Source: Cunninghamia lanceolata (lineage: Eukaryota > Streptophyta > Pinopsida > Cupressales > Cupressaceae). From it: DNA of 64,000 nt. The stretch is taken from contig BSBN01000252.1 of the NCBI GenBank assembly GCA_027924645.1, forward strand, positions 2,480,001 to 2,544,000. Reading direction: 5' to 3'. The translations under genes and the position numbers were made by a program. The notes beneath the pieces were generated by a model. That model was not told the origin of the DNA and ran no database searches. It saw only the letters and a list, made by a program, of their open reading frames with translations. Below, piece after piece: positions 47,481 through 60,464 of this stretch. Each line of letters starts with the position of its first letter. Within the stretch, counting starts at the first letter, position 1.

Positions 47481-47500
47481 ATCCTCACACGTGTGAGGAT
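47481..47500 (+). promoter_or_regulatory. G-box palindrome in Copia-3 5' LTR
   Basis: ATCCTCACACGTGTGAGGAT is a perfect 20-bp palindrome with a CACGTG core, the site bound by plant bZIP and bHLH factors. It lies about 28 bases after the TATA element. The 3' LTR has a 22-bp palindrome with a CATG centre (53640-53661). Confidence 0.5.
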
Positions 47501-47912
47501 GACTCACATTCATATTCCTCTTGGAGGAATATTTAGGCCTTAGCCTCCTCCTTATGAGGATTGATACTTTGCACACAAATAAATGATAGGTGGCATATGG
47601 GAGGTACATGCAACTTCTTTCTCACCTCTATTTATGAGGTGCTTCTTTCTCATATTCAAATATTATCATTCTCACATTCACGCACACTCATGCTTGAGAA
47701 GCTCTCTCTCTCTATAATAGTTTAGGCTTCTTGCCATCTACATAATATTGGGGGTTTTCTTTGCTTTTCCCCCTTCAAAATCTTGGTCTCCATTGTTGAA
47801 TCTTGGTGCATGCTTCTCGTTTATGGTTCTTCATTGGATGGTAACTTATTTACTTTAAACAATGCTCCATGCTTGATTAGTTCTTTCCTTGATTCTTTTA
47901 TTTTTCCTTTCA

Positions 47913-49146
47913 TGGTATCAGAGCAGGTTTACTAATCTAAGTTGTGAGTTGAATTGTTGAAGGTTATTGTCCCTCTTCCTGGAGCATTTCACCTTTGGAG
48001 ACAAAGTTCATTACAAATTTGAGAGAAGAGAAGTTTTTTTTTTCTCTGTAGGAACAAGGGTTTTAACCTTTTATTTCATTTTATTTGCAGATCTGTGTTA
48101 AAAAAATATTTATTCATTTTTATTTGAAATTTTTTTCTGTCCCCGACAGATTTGTGAAATTTTTTTTCAAAAAAAAATCTAGTTTTAAAAAAAAATTAGG
48201 GCCCCAAGCCCTGGTTTCAGAATCATTCTTTTTAAAACAAATCTATCTAGTTTTAAAAATAAAGTTTTTTTAGAGCTTTAGTCCTACATGCATGTTGTAC
48301 ATACAAATTAGTTTTTTTTAAAATAATCTAGGTTTTCTCAAAAAAAAAATTAAAAACAAATTTTAGGGCTTCTGCCCTACGTGCAAGTTGCAGGTTTGTT
48401 TTTAACAAAAATTTAAATAAGAACAAAGTTTTTTTTTTAAATAAATTCAAAAGTTAAAAAAAAAATATTTCAATCATTAAAAAAAATTTAGGGCCTTAAG
48501 CAAGCTTGTGACCATTGAAGAGGCTGCAACCTCTTTGAAGACTGTGGACCCCTCAAAGGTCAAGGCCCCTTAAGGGCCCACAGGTCCTTGGGAGCCCGCG
48601 AGGAGCCTAAGAACCCCGCTGCCCCTTTGAAGCCTTTGTCGGCCTCTATTGGCCCCTTCTACCCGTGCCCTCCCCTGTTGCTTGCATCAGCCCTCCCTTG
48701 TTGCTTGCATTGGTCGCCACCGCTTGCACTGCTAGTCCTCAGCGGCCTCCAACCCTGCAACAAAACATTTACCCCATTCCTTTGACCCCCGTGGGTCTTT
48801 TAATGCTTTTTTTAATAGTTTTTTTTAATATAAGTTTTTTGTAATTTAATTTTTTTTAATTTCTTTTTAATAAATTTTAATATATCTTTTTTTAATTAAG
48901 ACTTTTTAATTAAGTTTAAAAACAAAAATAGTTTTTTTTAAATAAATTTTAAATAATAATAATCTTTTAATAAGGTTTTTTAATCTTTTTTTTTTTTTTA
49001 TAAATATTTTTTTTTCAATCAAGTTTTTATATAATATAAGCCCTTTTTAAAGGTTTTTTTAAAAAATGCTTTTTGTTTACCTAAATAGGTGTTTTTTTTT
49101 CTAAATTTTTTTTTGGCAAAATGTCTACTTTAATTCTTGAAATGAA
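47913..49146 (+). other. Copia-3 primer site and long A/T-homopolymer leader
   Basis: TGGTATCAGAGCAGG opens the leader. The rest has long T and A runs (up to 13), interrupted by a GC-rich island at about 48485-48790 (GGCCCCTTAAGGGCCCACAG). No supported gene. Confidence 0.75.
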
Positions 49147-49965
49147 ATGAAATTCTTCTATCATTCCTGGAAAACTCATATTAGTTTTATTTTTAGATTT
49201 AAACATCTTTTGGAAGTAGCCACTAATCCTAAAGCAGAGCCTGGTGCTACGGCAAGCTAGAATGAGCAAGACAAATGGAAAGAGCAAAATGATGAAGCCC
49301 TTAGCCTAATAGGCATTTCATTGACACCTGAACTTTATGTTCATATTGGGGCATGCACGAAAGCCTATACCACATGGGAAACTCTAAGGAAAACTTATGA
49401 TAGTTCTAATGAATCTAGAAATATTCAACTTCAAGATCAACTTGAAGATCTCAGGTATACAGATTTCAAAACTATGGATGAATTTCTTTTAAAGTTTGAT
49501 GCTCTTAATAGTCGATTAAATGATTTAGGAGTTTAGCTTGCAGATCTTAGATTAATTCATATTATTCTCAAAAAATGTTTGCCTGGACAATTTCAACAAT
49601 TTATTACAAATATTCATGCTCAATTAGTTATTTCTTCTTCACCTACTCAACTAACTTATGATATTTTTCACAATTTATTAAGGCAAGAAAAAGCTAAATT
49701 GATTCAATTTGGTAATCTTAAAAAGAGTGAGCATGCTTTTATGTCTAAAAATAATAAACAAAATTTTAAACCTCATAATATACAAAATTATAATCCCAAA
49801 TTTCAGCATAATAATAATAGTTATAACAATAGAAATAACAACAATAATAGTTATGATAATAGAAAGAATAATTCCTCTAAGAGGCCTCATTGTAACTATT
49901 GTGATAAAGATGGTCATTGGCCTAACACTTGTTGCAAGAAGCAAAATGCTAATAACAAAAAATAA
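49147..49965 (+). pseudogene. Copia-3 gag
   Basis: Frame from ATG 49147 through LLEVATNPKAEPGATAS, stop at 49258, NEQDKWKEQNDEALSLIGIS, HIGACTKAYTTWETLRKTYD and LEDLRYTDFKTMDEFLLKFD, stop at 49534, CLPGQFQQFITNIHAQL. Ends with an Asn-rich linker (NNNSYNNRNNNNNS) and knuckle CNYCDKDGHWPNTC, a CX2CX4HX4C, at about 49890-49931. This is a UBN2-type gag. The stop at 49258 sits where SQNEQ would be expected, a CAG-to-TAG change. No intact start context was verified. Confidence 0.85.
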
Positions 49966-49968
49966 TCT

Positions 49969-52900
49969 ATGAGCCAAAATTATCAACAAAATCATAAGCC
50001 TAATAATAATAATGCCAATCAATCTAGGTGTGCTTTTACTTGTGTTTTAAATGCATCAAAACCTCTTGAATGGATTATTGATTCAGGTTTATCTCAACAT
50101 GTTACTTATCATAAAGAGATATTTGAATCAATGCAACCTGACAATACTAATGTTCCTCTTCAACTTGCTAATAATCATAGTTGTAAAGTAGAAACAATTG
50201 GAGATGTGAATGTTCCTAATGGTAAGTTACATGGTGTTTTATATGTTCCTGAATTGACAAGAAATTGGTTTTATGTAGCTAAGCTATGTCAAGATTATAA
50301 GATAGAATTTTAATAAGATATGTGCTATGTGATTGATCCAGATCAAAATGATAAAGTCATTGCTAATGCTAAATTAGACAATGATAATTTGTTCAAATTA
50401 TATGAGTTTTCTACTTCTAAATATTCTTTATTATCTACCATTGATTTTAATATTTGGCATGAAAGACTTGGTCATATCAATGCTAACAATATTGTTTTGA
50501 TGCAAAAATCTAATATGGTAGAAGGATTGCCTAGTATTGGTCCATCTAAAATTGTATGCATAGGATGCATGAGTGGTAAGATGCATAAAGTCATTGCCAT
50601 GTGCTATGTGATTGATCCAGATCAAAATGATAAAGTCATTGCTAATGCTAAATTAGACAATGATAATTTGTTCAAATTATATGAGTTTTCTACTTCTAAA
50701 TACTCTTTATTATCTACCATTGATTTTAATATTTGGCATGAAAGACTTGGTCATATCAATGCTAACAATATTGTTTTGATGCAAAAATCTAATATGGTAG
50801 AAGGATTGCCTAGTATTGGTCCATCTAAAATTGTATGCATAGGATGCATGAGTGGTAAGATGCATAGGGAGCCCTTTCCTAAAGGTCAAGCATGGAGGGA
50901 AAATCATAAGTTGCACCTCATCCATAGCGAACTTTTGGGACCCATGGAAAATGAATCCATCCAAGGATCAAGGTATGCACTTACTTTTTTTGATGATTAT
51001 TCAAGAAGAATTTAGATCTATTTTTTTGAAAACAAGGATCAGGTTCTTAATACTTTTGTTGATTTTCATAAATTTGTTGACAGGCAATCTAGTTTTAAAC
51101 TTAAAATACTTAGGACTGATAATGGTACTGAATATGTGAATAATGCTTTTAATAGTTATTTAAAGTCCTTTTGTATTAAACATGAGCTAACCATTCCATA
51201 TACACCTCAACAAAATGGTGTAGCAGAAAGGAAGCATAGAACTATTGTTGAAATGGCTAGATGTGTGTTACATGTTGAAAACATGTCTTATAAATTTTGG
51301 GTTAAAGCTATGTTTTGTGTTACTTATATTATTATTGGAACTCCAACCAAAGCATTAAAGGATATCACTCTCGAAGAAGCTTGGTCCAGTAGGAAACCTA
51401 ATCATAAGCACTTAAGATTCTTTGGCTCAATTGCTTTTGTTCATAAACCTAAACAAAAAAGGCACAAGTTAGATTCTAAATCTTCTTCTCAAATTTTTGT
51501 TGGGTATGATGAACAATCTAAAGCTTATAGAGTTTATAATCATGTTACTAATAAAGTTAAATTTGCTAGAGATGTTTGCATTGCTGAAAATGGTGTTCAT
51601 GATTGTTCTAAAGTTGTTAACAATGAATCTTCTCAAAACAATGTTCTTGTTATTGAGGATAATCGTCCTTCTTTGCATACTTCTTTGAATTCTTCTTTGA
51701 ATCCTTCTAATACTTCTCTTAGTCAAAGTGATAGTGAACATGATGAACCTTCTCATGATGATTCTTCTTCTATTGATGATACTCCTACATCTAAATGTAT
51801 GCCTAAAAGGTTTAAAAAATTTGTTCAAGAAAGTGAATATATCTTAACTAGAATGGATAGATCTAAGGATAGAAAAGAAAACTATTACAATTATGTTTTA
51901 ATGTCTAAAATTATGGCTACTAATGATCCGCAAATTTATGATCAAGCTAAACATCAACCTCATTGGGAAAAGGCTATGCAAGATGAATATAACACATTAA
52001 TTGCAAATTAAACTTCCAGGAGCTTGTACCTTTACCTCATGGTAAGAATCTTGTTTCATGTAAATGGTTATATAAAACTAAGTTTAATGCCAACAATGAG
52101 ATTAATAAATTTAAAGCTAGATTAGTAGCTAGAGGTTTCTCTCAAGCGGAAGGCTTAGATTATAATGAAACTTTTGATCCGGTGGCCAAAATGTCAACTA
52201 TTAAATTAGTTATAGCTGTAGCTTCTCATATGCATGGCATATTCATCAAATGGATGTTAAAAGTGCCTTTTTAAATGGTAATTTGCATGAAGAAATTTAT
52301 GTCTCAACCTTTGGGTTTTGTTCAAAAAGGTAAAGAACATCTTGTTTGCAAATTAAAGAAATCAATTTATAGTTTAAAACAATCTCCTAGAGAATGGTAC
52401 TCTAAAATTAATGCTTTCTTTACTTCTCAAGGATTTACTAGAAGTCAAAATGATCCTAATCTATATATTAAACATAGTGAAAATTATATTGTGATCATTA
52501 TTTTATATGTTGATGATTTGATACTTACTAGTAGTTCCAACAAATTAATTTGTGATACTAAGTCTCAACTAAATCATCAATTTCAAATGACTGATTTAGG
52601 TTTATTACATTATTTTTTGGGTACATGGAAATTTGGCAAACACCTAATGGTATTTTCCTTTCTCAACATAAATATGCTCAAGATCTCTTAGATAGATTTA
52701 AAATGAATGATGCTAATTGTGTTTCTACTCCTTGTGAATTAGGAACAAAATTAATGGTTGATATGGAAACTCCTTTTGTTGATTCTACTTTATATAGGCA
52801 ACTAGTTGGAAGCTTAAATTACTTAACTCTAACTAGACCTGATATTTCCTTTAGTGTTGGTTTAGTTTCTAGATTTATGTCTAAACCTCAAAAAACACAC

Positions 52901-53407
52901 TTTAAAGTTGCCAAAAGAATTTTAAGATATATTAAAGGTTCCATTAATGTTGGTATTTTTTATTATACAAATTGTAAATTTTCTTTATATGGTTATACTG
53001 ATTCAGATTTAGGAGGTAATCCCAATGATGGGATATTCACTTGTGGTTATTGTTTCTTTTTTGGATCAGGTGCAATATTATGGAATAGTAAGAAGCAACA
53101 ATCCACTTCTCTTGGCTCTACCGAAGATGAATATAAAGGTTGTACTAATGCATCTAAATAATCACTATGGTTTAGAAGATTGCTTGAAGAATTTGGTCTA
53201 CCTCAAAAGGATCCTACTCCTTTGTATTGTGATAATCAAAGTACCATTGTCTTATCAAAGAAACTAGTTTTTCACACAAGGACAAAGCATATTTCTCTTC
53301 AACATCACTTCATTAGAGATAAAATTGAAGACAAACAAATTTCTCTTTTGTATTGCAAGGGTGAAGATCAAGTTGCAGATATTCTCACTAAACCCCTTTG
53401 TAAATAA
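49969..53407 (+). pseudogene. Copia-3 pol
   Basis: Protease: WIIDSGLSQHVTYHKEIF (50074). The GAG-pre-integrase domain IWHERLGHINANNIVLMQKS ... VCIGCMSGKMH appears twice in tandem (50320-50866). Integrase: HSELLGP (first catalytic Asp is Glu), LRTDNGTEYVNN and TPQQNGVAERKHRT. RT: KFKARLVARGFSQAEGLDYN, QMDVKSAFLNGNL in a shifted frame, and LYVDDLILTSS at 52505. RNase H: GSTEDEYKGCTNASK, LYCDNQSTIVLSKK, KGEDQVADILTKPLCK, ending at 53407. Stops at 50311, 50314, 51013, 52009 and 53159; frameshifts near 52015, 52235, 52300 and 52622. Otherwise well preserved. Confidence 0.9.
50320..50866 (+). repeat. In-frame tandem duplication within Copia-3 pol
   Basis: 50320-50587 and 50599-50866 are 268-base copies differing at one base that I can see (AAATATTC against AAATACTC). 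They are joined by an 11-base filler AAGTCATTGCC. Offset 279 bases, a multiple of three, so the zinc-binding region is doubled without a frameshift. Confidence 0.95.
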
Positions 53408-53491
53408 AATTTTCTTCATCATTATAAAAATCTAGGCTTACATCCCATTGATGGATTTGATGTAATTCCCCCAAGTAAAGCTTAAGGGTGG

Positions 53492-54186
<695 letters not shown>

Positions 54187-55124
54187 AGTTCAAATTTTCA
54201 TGATGGTCATTCTATAAAACGTTGGTCTTCGCATTCTATAGTAGGGAAGGAACTATATATATTACTAGCAATTGTGCTGTAGTGTGCAATGGGTACGCCA
54301 AAGAATGTTGAAGGGAGTTTAAAATTGCATGGTTAGGAAAACCAATAATGAACATATAAATTATTAACAACAGTAAAATTAAAATGTAGCACTCCTTTGG
54401 GGCATGACATTATGACATAAAAAGCAAAAGTGTAATCATTGAAAGTGAGGTACTAATTTTATAACCCGTTGTAATATGATGAGCTCCGTAATTTTGTGTG
54501 GAGGTATAAAGGAACATTCTGTATCATAATACAACTCAGAGTGGCACCAATGATCTTAATAACATGTGTTTCTTTATTTCTACCCTTTGAACAAAGATAA
54601 AAGAAGTTTCCAATTATAAACGTAAATGAACTTATGTAATTAGGTATATATTGGAAACTAATTTAATCTGTCCCACGTAATTTATTTTTTGCTAAGTCTA
54701 GTAGTTCCTATTTGTTAAAATAAATATTATATCAAGAATTTCTCCCAAAAAAGACATAAAACCAACAATATAAAAATAATCTAAATTATAAAATTCTGGC
54801 CAATATCATTGTGTATAGAACAGTACTTGAACTTAATTTATCTCTATAAAAGTGACATTGTTGACTAACAGACATATCACCAATTACTATTGATCACCAG
54901 ATAAAAGAGAAATATGTATTGTTTTGAGAACAAAAATGCAGAAATCATATGTCCTAAACCAAATCTGAATAAATGGACACCATTTTGAAAATAAAGAGGT
55001 CTTAGATTCCTTGTCTCTCTTTTATGTCCTTTATATCCCTTTATACTGACGTGCAACCATTGGTAAAAAAAAGGTCGCATGTATAAATAACACTATGCAA
55101 CCACTGGTCAAAAAGAAGGTTGTA
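54187..55124. other. Gene-free stretch beside the SUV3 fragment
   Basis: No domain found; A/T-rich. It could be intron or flank of the ancestral SUV3 locus. A tandem pair of about 45 bases (GCAACCA(T/C)TGGT..AATAACA) lies at 55052-55138. Confidence 0.45.
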
Positions 55125-55400
55125 GGAATAAATAACATGGGAATACTCTTCTTCTCTTGACCTGTATGAAGACTGCAATACAAACCAAGTGCATTCACTG
55201 TGTGCATTCACTATGTGAAACACATCCATTGCAAGGATCCGAAGTAGACTACAATAAACCCCACTCTTTGCCTGCAAGAACCTCTGCAATGCATTATATG
55301 GTTTGCCACTGTTTGTGGGCCCATAGTGATACATGATCTTCCTCTTCATCACCCATGCAGAGATAGTGTGTAGCATGGTGAGAACCATTACAAGAATCCA
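55125..55400 (-). pseudogene. SUV3: SUV3-type mitochondrial RNA helicase pseudogene (Walker A exon)
   Basis: SUV3 is a DExH/D-box ATP-dependent RNA helicase acting in mitochondrial RNA turnover. Minus-strand translation gives [40 protein letters not shown] and [10 protein letters not shown], closely matching the family's MKRKI-YH-GPTNSGKT and YCSPLRLLAMEVFDKVNA block with its Walker A P-loop. The Walker Thr is Pro, which should abolish nucleotide binding. A 13-base tandem duplication (55189-55201 and 55202-55214) shifts the frame; beyond it the other frame reads [16 protein letters not shown], again as in SUV3. The rest of the helicase is absent. Whether it is an exon relic or retrocopy cannot be told. 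Confidence 0.85.
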
Positions 55401-55614
55401 TGATGTTGCATGGCATATAAGAAGGTTACATAGCCATCTTCAAATAGGGAACTAAAGAAAAGCCATATAAAGGATGACACAATCATTAGAAGTCTAGACG
55501 CAACATCAAATAAAGCATGTGTGCCCACAGGAATTATGAAAGGCACAAACTAGAGTGTGAGAGATGATCTAACACAGAAATATTATGCAGCCATTAGAAG
55601 AACATGATGCAGCA
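55401..55614. other. Short gap before Copia-2
   Basis: No feature seen. It ends CAGCA, the left copy of the probable Copia-2 target duplication. Confidence 0.4.
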
Positions 55615-57024
55615 TGTTGGAATGCACAGGACAACTAAGGGGGGGTGAATTAGTTGTATGTTAAAACTTCAAGCCCTAAAAGCAATTTCAAACACCATCT
55701 ACTTATAATGCATTAGCAAAATGTAAACATATGAAGCATCAATGAAAACACATCCAAACACATAAGAACACCAGCTTTATGTGGAAAACCCAATAAGGGA
55801 AAAACCATGGTGAGGATTAGCTCACATATATATGAATAACAACACCGAAAATGAATATGCCCACTGCCAAGGGCTCACTACTAGAGAAAGGGTCACTACC
55901 AAGGGCTCACTGCCCAAAAGAGAGAAGAAAGAAGAAAATTGTTATAGAGAAATTTAGTATCTCAAAGCAACAGGAGAGATCCACCACTGCCACTCCTTTC
56001 CAGCCGCAACCTTTGGCTCACTGCCTCCAACAACTTCTGGCACACTAAAATATAGACACCTTCAGCTCACTACATTCTAGAGTCATAAGCATTTAAGTTC
56101 ACACACAATAGCACTTCCCTCTATTTACATTCACATATTCTTCTCTACTTTGCTTCACTCATCTTCATCTTGCATTTATACCATCTACAATCAAGACCAA
56201 TCTCAATTAGGTCGGTCCTAATGAAGCGTGTGCATTACACACATGCAACATAACTTAGGTCGGCACTAAACACTTCTGCGGTGGAAAGAAGTAAAAGTGG
56301 ACCATGTCAAGGGACAACCAAGACTCAAATTTGTATCATCAAACTGCTTATCACATTCACAATCCACGAGGTACCTCTAAAAATGGCGCTAGTAAGCCAA
56401 GTCAGCTAAATCTGAGCTAATGACTATATTCATGCTTCTCCAAGTCTAAACACATTGTGCGAACCACAGAGAGACACTCCACAACATCCACACACCTTTC
56501 CACAATAGTCAACATCATCAAAAACCTCTACAACACTGCTACAACCATCTGACACAAAGAGTATATTCATTAAGCACATCAGGATCCACTACCACTGAGC
56601 ACCAACACAAGAATTGATCTTGCAGAGCGAACCAACATAGGAAACTTCAAGGAAAGGTAGATATAGACTGTAGAAGTACATCCCCAGATCCGTAGGACAT
56701 GAAACCTCAATGCGGAGAAATGTGGAGAAATATCATTTCTCCTAGACAGTTTTCTTCACAGTCAAATACTCTGTCAAACACATATTCTACTTCCGCACGA
56801 TCCAAAACCTAATACTCTGGATATAGCATCTTTGAACACCTCTAATCAACACTTCCAAACCGCATAATCATAACTTCAACTAAGAAGAAATGTGGAGCAC
56901 AATATTTAGAGCACCTCAATCACACTGCACACCATTTTATCAAATTTTCTCAAAAGCACTTGGAAACCAAGTGAACCATCTGCTGGGAGTTGACATCAAT
57001 GACAATACCAGCAAGTTTTCAACA
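55615..57024 (-). repeat. Copia-2 3' LTR (1410 bp)
   Basis: Plus-strand limits TGTTGGAATGCACAGG and AGCAAGTTTTCAACA. TATA-type TATAAATGC on the minus strand at 56172-56180. Confidence 0.9.
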
Positions 57025-57492
57025 ATCTTCTCCTTTGTCATTGATGGCAATACCAGCTCTTTGAAAAACCATCAAGACCTAAAGAAATCAATTAGCAGCT
57101 CTACAACCAGTAATACTCATACTCCCCCTGAGAGAAATAACTTTTACTCTTCACATACCTCTCTGCACAATGGTTTTTCAATCACTTCAACTCTCTCCCC
57201 CTTTGACATCAATGGAAAAGGGAAACAACTCTTACACCAACAAGTATCTTCTCTATCTCCACTGCTCTCACCTCTTCTGCACTCTCCCCCTTAAGATCAT
57301 AGGATATGCTCCATCTGACTATACCAACCAGTAGTATCACTACCTCCTCCCCCTAAGAGGTAGCCTTCAACAACAGTCCAGGGCCAAAAGTGTATCTTGA
57401 AATGCTTCCTAGACAGATGCACACATTTATGCATCTAGTTAGGAGGAGGGGCAATAACCCCTAACTTCAATCAGAGATGCTCAAAAGTATCC
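57025..57492 (-). other. Copia-2 3' spacer with polypurine tract
   Basis: Minus-strand AAAGGAGAAGATT adjoins the LTR. No gene; corresponds to 35445-35883 of Copia-1. Confidence 0.65.
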
Positions 57493-60464
57493 TTAGGGAG
57501 GGAGAGCCTTTGTAAAGATGTCTACAACTTGATCCTTGGTAGGTACATACTCCAACTTCACCTCATTCTCTGGAACCTTTTCTCTTAAGAAGTGATATTA
57601 GATTGAAATATGCTTTGTCCTTGAATGCATCACCAGATTTTTTGAAATGTTGATAGCACTTTCATTATCACATAGCATAGGAATAAGTTCATCATATGCC
57701 ACTTTGATATCCTTCAATGTCTGCTTCATCCATAGCACCTGTGTGCAACAAGATGCTGTTGCAATATTTTCTACCTCTGCAGTAGATAATGACATTGAGT
57801 CCTGCTTCTTACTTAACCATGAGACAAGACTACTTCCTAGAAAGAAAGCACCACCACTTGTACTTCTTATGTCATCTATACATCCTGCCCAATCTGCATC
57901 TATATATGCACTCAAGGAGAAATCAATATCCTTGGGATACCATAGGCTAAACTCCAGAGTGCCTTTCAGATATCTGAATATCCTCTTTACTGCTAAAACA
58001 TGTGACTCTTTGGGATTAGCTTGAAATATAGCCACAAGACAGACTGCATGCATGATATCCGGTCTAGTAGCAGTCAGGTATAACAATCCACCAATCATTT
58101 ATATGTACTTGCTCTGATCAGCCTTAGGAGATTCATCACCTTTGCTTAACTTACAACCAGTAGTCATGGGAGTACACACTAGTTTGGCGTCATCCATTCC
58201 AAACTTATTCAACATTTCCTTAGCATACTTTGACTATGAAATGAAAATACCTTTTTCTAATTGACTAATTTGTAATCCAAGGATGAAATTCATTTCCCCA
58301 CACATTGACATTTCAAATTCTTTCTGCATCTCTTTTGCAAATCTCTTGCACATACCTTCATTACCTCCAAAAATTATATCATCAACATACACTTCTACAA
58401 TTAGAATTTGATTTCTTCAACTTTGAAATACAGATTGCTATCTATGGTGCCCTTTTTGAAATTTTGCTACAACAGGTACATATCCAACCTTGCATACCAA
58501 GCTCTAGGAGCTTGTTTGAGTCCATACAGTGCCTTCTTCAACCTACAGACCATATTTGGATCTTTTGATAACTGAAACCCTTCCAGTTGCTCAATGTAAA
58601 ATTCCTCTTCCAACTCTCCATTCAACAATACAGATTTCACATCCATCTGATAGACTTTGAAGTCCTTATGAGCTGCAAAGGCCAAGAACATTCTAATGAC
58701 CTACAACCATGCCACTGGAGCAAATTTTTCCTCATAATCTATTCCTTCCACTTGTGAGTAGAATTTACACACAAGCCTAGCCTTATTTTTGACTACTTCT
58801 CCATTCTCATTCAATTTGTTCCAGAAGACCCATTTAGTTCCTATCACATTTTTGTTTGCTGGTCTTGGGACAACTTCCCAAGTCTGATTCTTCTCAATCT
58901 ACATTAGCTCTTCTTCCATGGCCTTGATCTAGTGCTCATCTTTGTACGCTTCAATCACTATTTTGGGTTCTATTGTAGACAACAAACACAAATTTACCTA
59001 TTCATCTATCATAGCAATTTTCCTTCTTGTTAACACTCATTTGTTCTTATCTCCAATGATCTAATCTTCTAAATGATTCTTCTGCACATATTTGGGAGTC
59101 TTAGGAACCCTTTCCGAGGCATCTTCTTCATCAATTTGCATTTCATTTTCCTTTTCTTCTTCAATTTCTTCTTTTCTGCAAGGGGGCTCATCAAGTTCAT
59201 ATTCTTCTATCAGTACTAAGCTTTGATGTGGATCTTCATCAACTTTGACATTTGCACTTTCAACCAGCTTCTTTAGCCTCTTGTTGTAACACTTGTAAGC
59301 ATTGCTCTTTGTGGAATATCCAAGAAAGATTCCTTCATCTGATCTTGCATCAAACTTTCCCAAGTTCTCTTCATCTCTTCTAATGTAGCATTTGCTTCCA
59401 AATACTCTAAAGTATTTTACAGTAGGAGTTCTTCCATAACATAGTTCATATGGAGTCTTTGAACTGTTGACCTTGGCTTGCACTCTATTTTGTATATAGA
59501 CTACAATGTGGATGGCTTCTCTCCAATAGATATCTGGTACATTTACTTCTTTCATAATTGTCCTTGTTGCTTCTTGAATTGTCCTATTCTTCCTTTCCAC
59601 AACTCCATTCTGCTGAGGAGTCCTAGGTGCTGACAAATGCATTTTTATTTCATGATCTTCACAAAAGCAGTTGAAATCATTGGAGGTGAACTCACCACTT
59701 CTGTCAGACCTCAAGCACTTGATTTTAAAGTCAATTTCATTTTCAACCATAATCTTATATGCTTTAACTTATCTAGAGCTTCTGATTTTTCTTTGAGAAA
59801 AGTTACCCAAGTCATTCTTGAGAAATCATCAATCAACAACATGAAATACATGTCATCTTGAAAGCTTCCTACTCTTGTAGGTCCGCATAGATATGTATGC
59901 ACCAACTCCAGAGGTCCAGTGGTGGAATACTCTTTGATCTTAAAATTCTTCCTTGTTTGCTTCCCAATCTGACATTCATTGCAGGTTGCATTAGTAGGCT
60001 TTGTAATCTTTGGCAGATCCCTTACAGCTTGAGTAGAGTTGATCTTCACTAGGTTGTCAAAATTGATGTGACACATTCTTCTATGCCATAGCTAAATTTC
60101 ATTAATTTGAGTCAGAAGGCACACACCATCAGCACCTTTGAGCTGATATATATTTCCTTTTGTCCTTGTTCCTGTAGCAATCAAAGTTCTAGAGTCTTCT
60201 TTTCTAATTTCACAGCCACCCTCCTGAAATACAAGATTATATCCTCTGCTACACATTTGTCCTACACTTAGAAGATTATGCCAGAGACCTTTGACATAAA
60301 GTTCACACCATCTATATTGTGTTTTCCATCAAAACTGATTGAACTCCTTCCACAGATCTTAGCAGATGCATCATCTCCAAACTTAACAAAACCTCTATCA
60401 AACTTCTCAAGCTTCACAAACTTATTCTTCTCACCAGTCATATGATTTGAGCGCCCAATATCAA
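57493..60464 (-). pseudogene. Copia-2 pol
   Basis: Protease is damaged: LIDIGRSNHMTG replaces DSGCSNHMTG near 60445. Pre-integrase MCHINFDNLVK ... CNECQIGKQTRKNF at 60076-59940. Integrase: HTYLCGP (first catalytic Asp changed to Tyr), CLRSDRSGEFTSNDF and [58 protein letters not shown] and, after a one-base loss near 58410, YVDDIIFGGNEG. RNase H: DADWAGC, STAEVENIATASCC, LCDNESAINISKN and VPTKDQVVDIFTKALPP with a stop at 57493. It retains Trp and Gln codons that are stops in Copia-1. Confidence 0.9.

Larger units (their letters stand above)
47358..47912 (+). repeat. Copia-3 5' LTR (555 bp)
   Basis: TGTTAAAAAGTTAATC to TTTTCCTTTCA. It holds two TTTACT(T)TGGTAAAGG units, a TATA palindrome at 47434-47453, a 20-bp G-box palindrome at 47481-47500 and a short (CT)6 tract at about 47702. 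Confidence 0.93.

Noticed and set aside
49678..50022. Minus-strand Ile-rich membrane-like ORF
   Set aside because: Antisense of the Asn-rich linker of Copia-3 gag (AAT/ATT runs).
51469..51828. Minus-strand Arg/Ile-rich ORF
   Set aside because: Antisense of Copia-3 integrase C-terminus.
56890..57294. 134-codon plus-strand ORF
   Set aside because: Lies over the Copia-2 LTR/spacer, opposite to the element; no domain.
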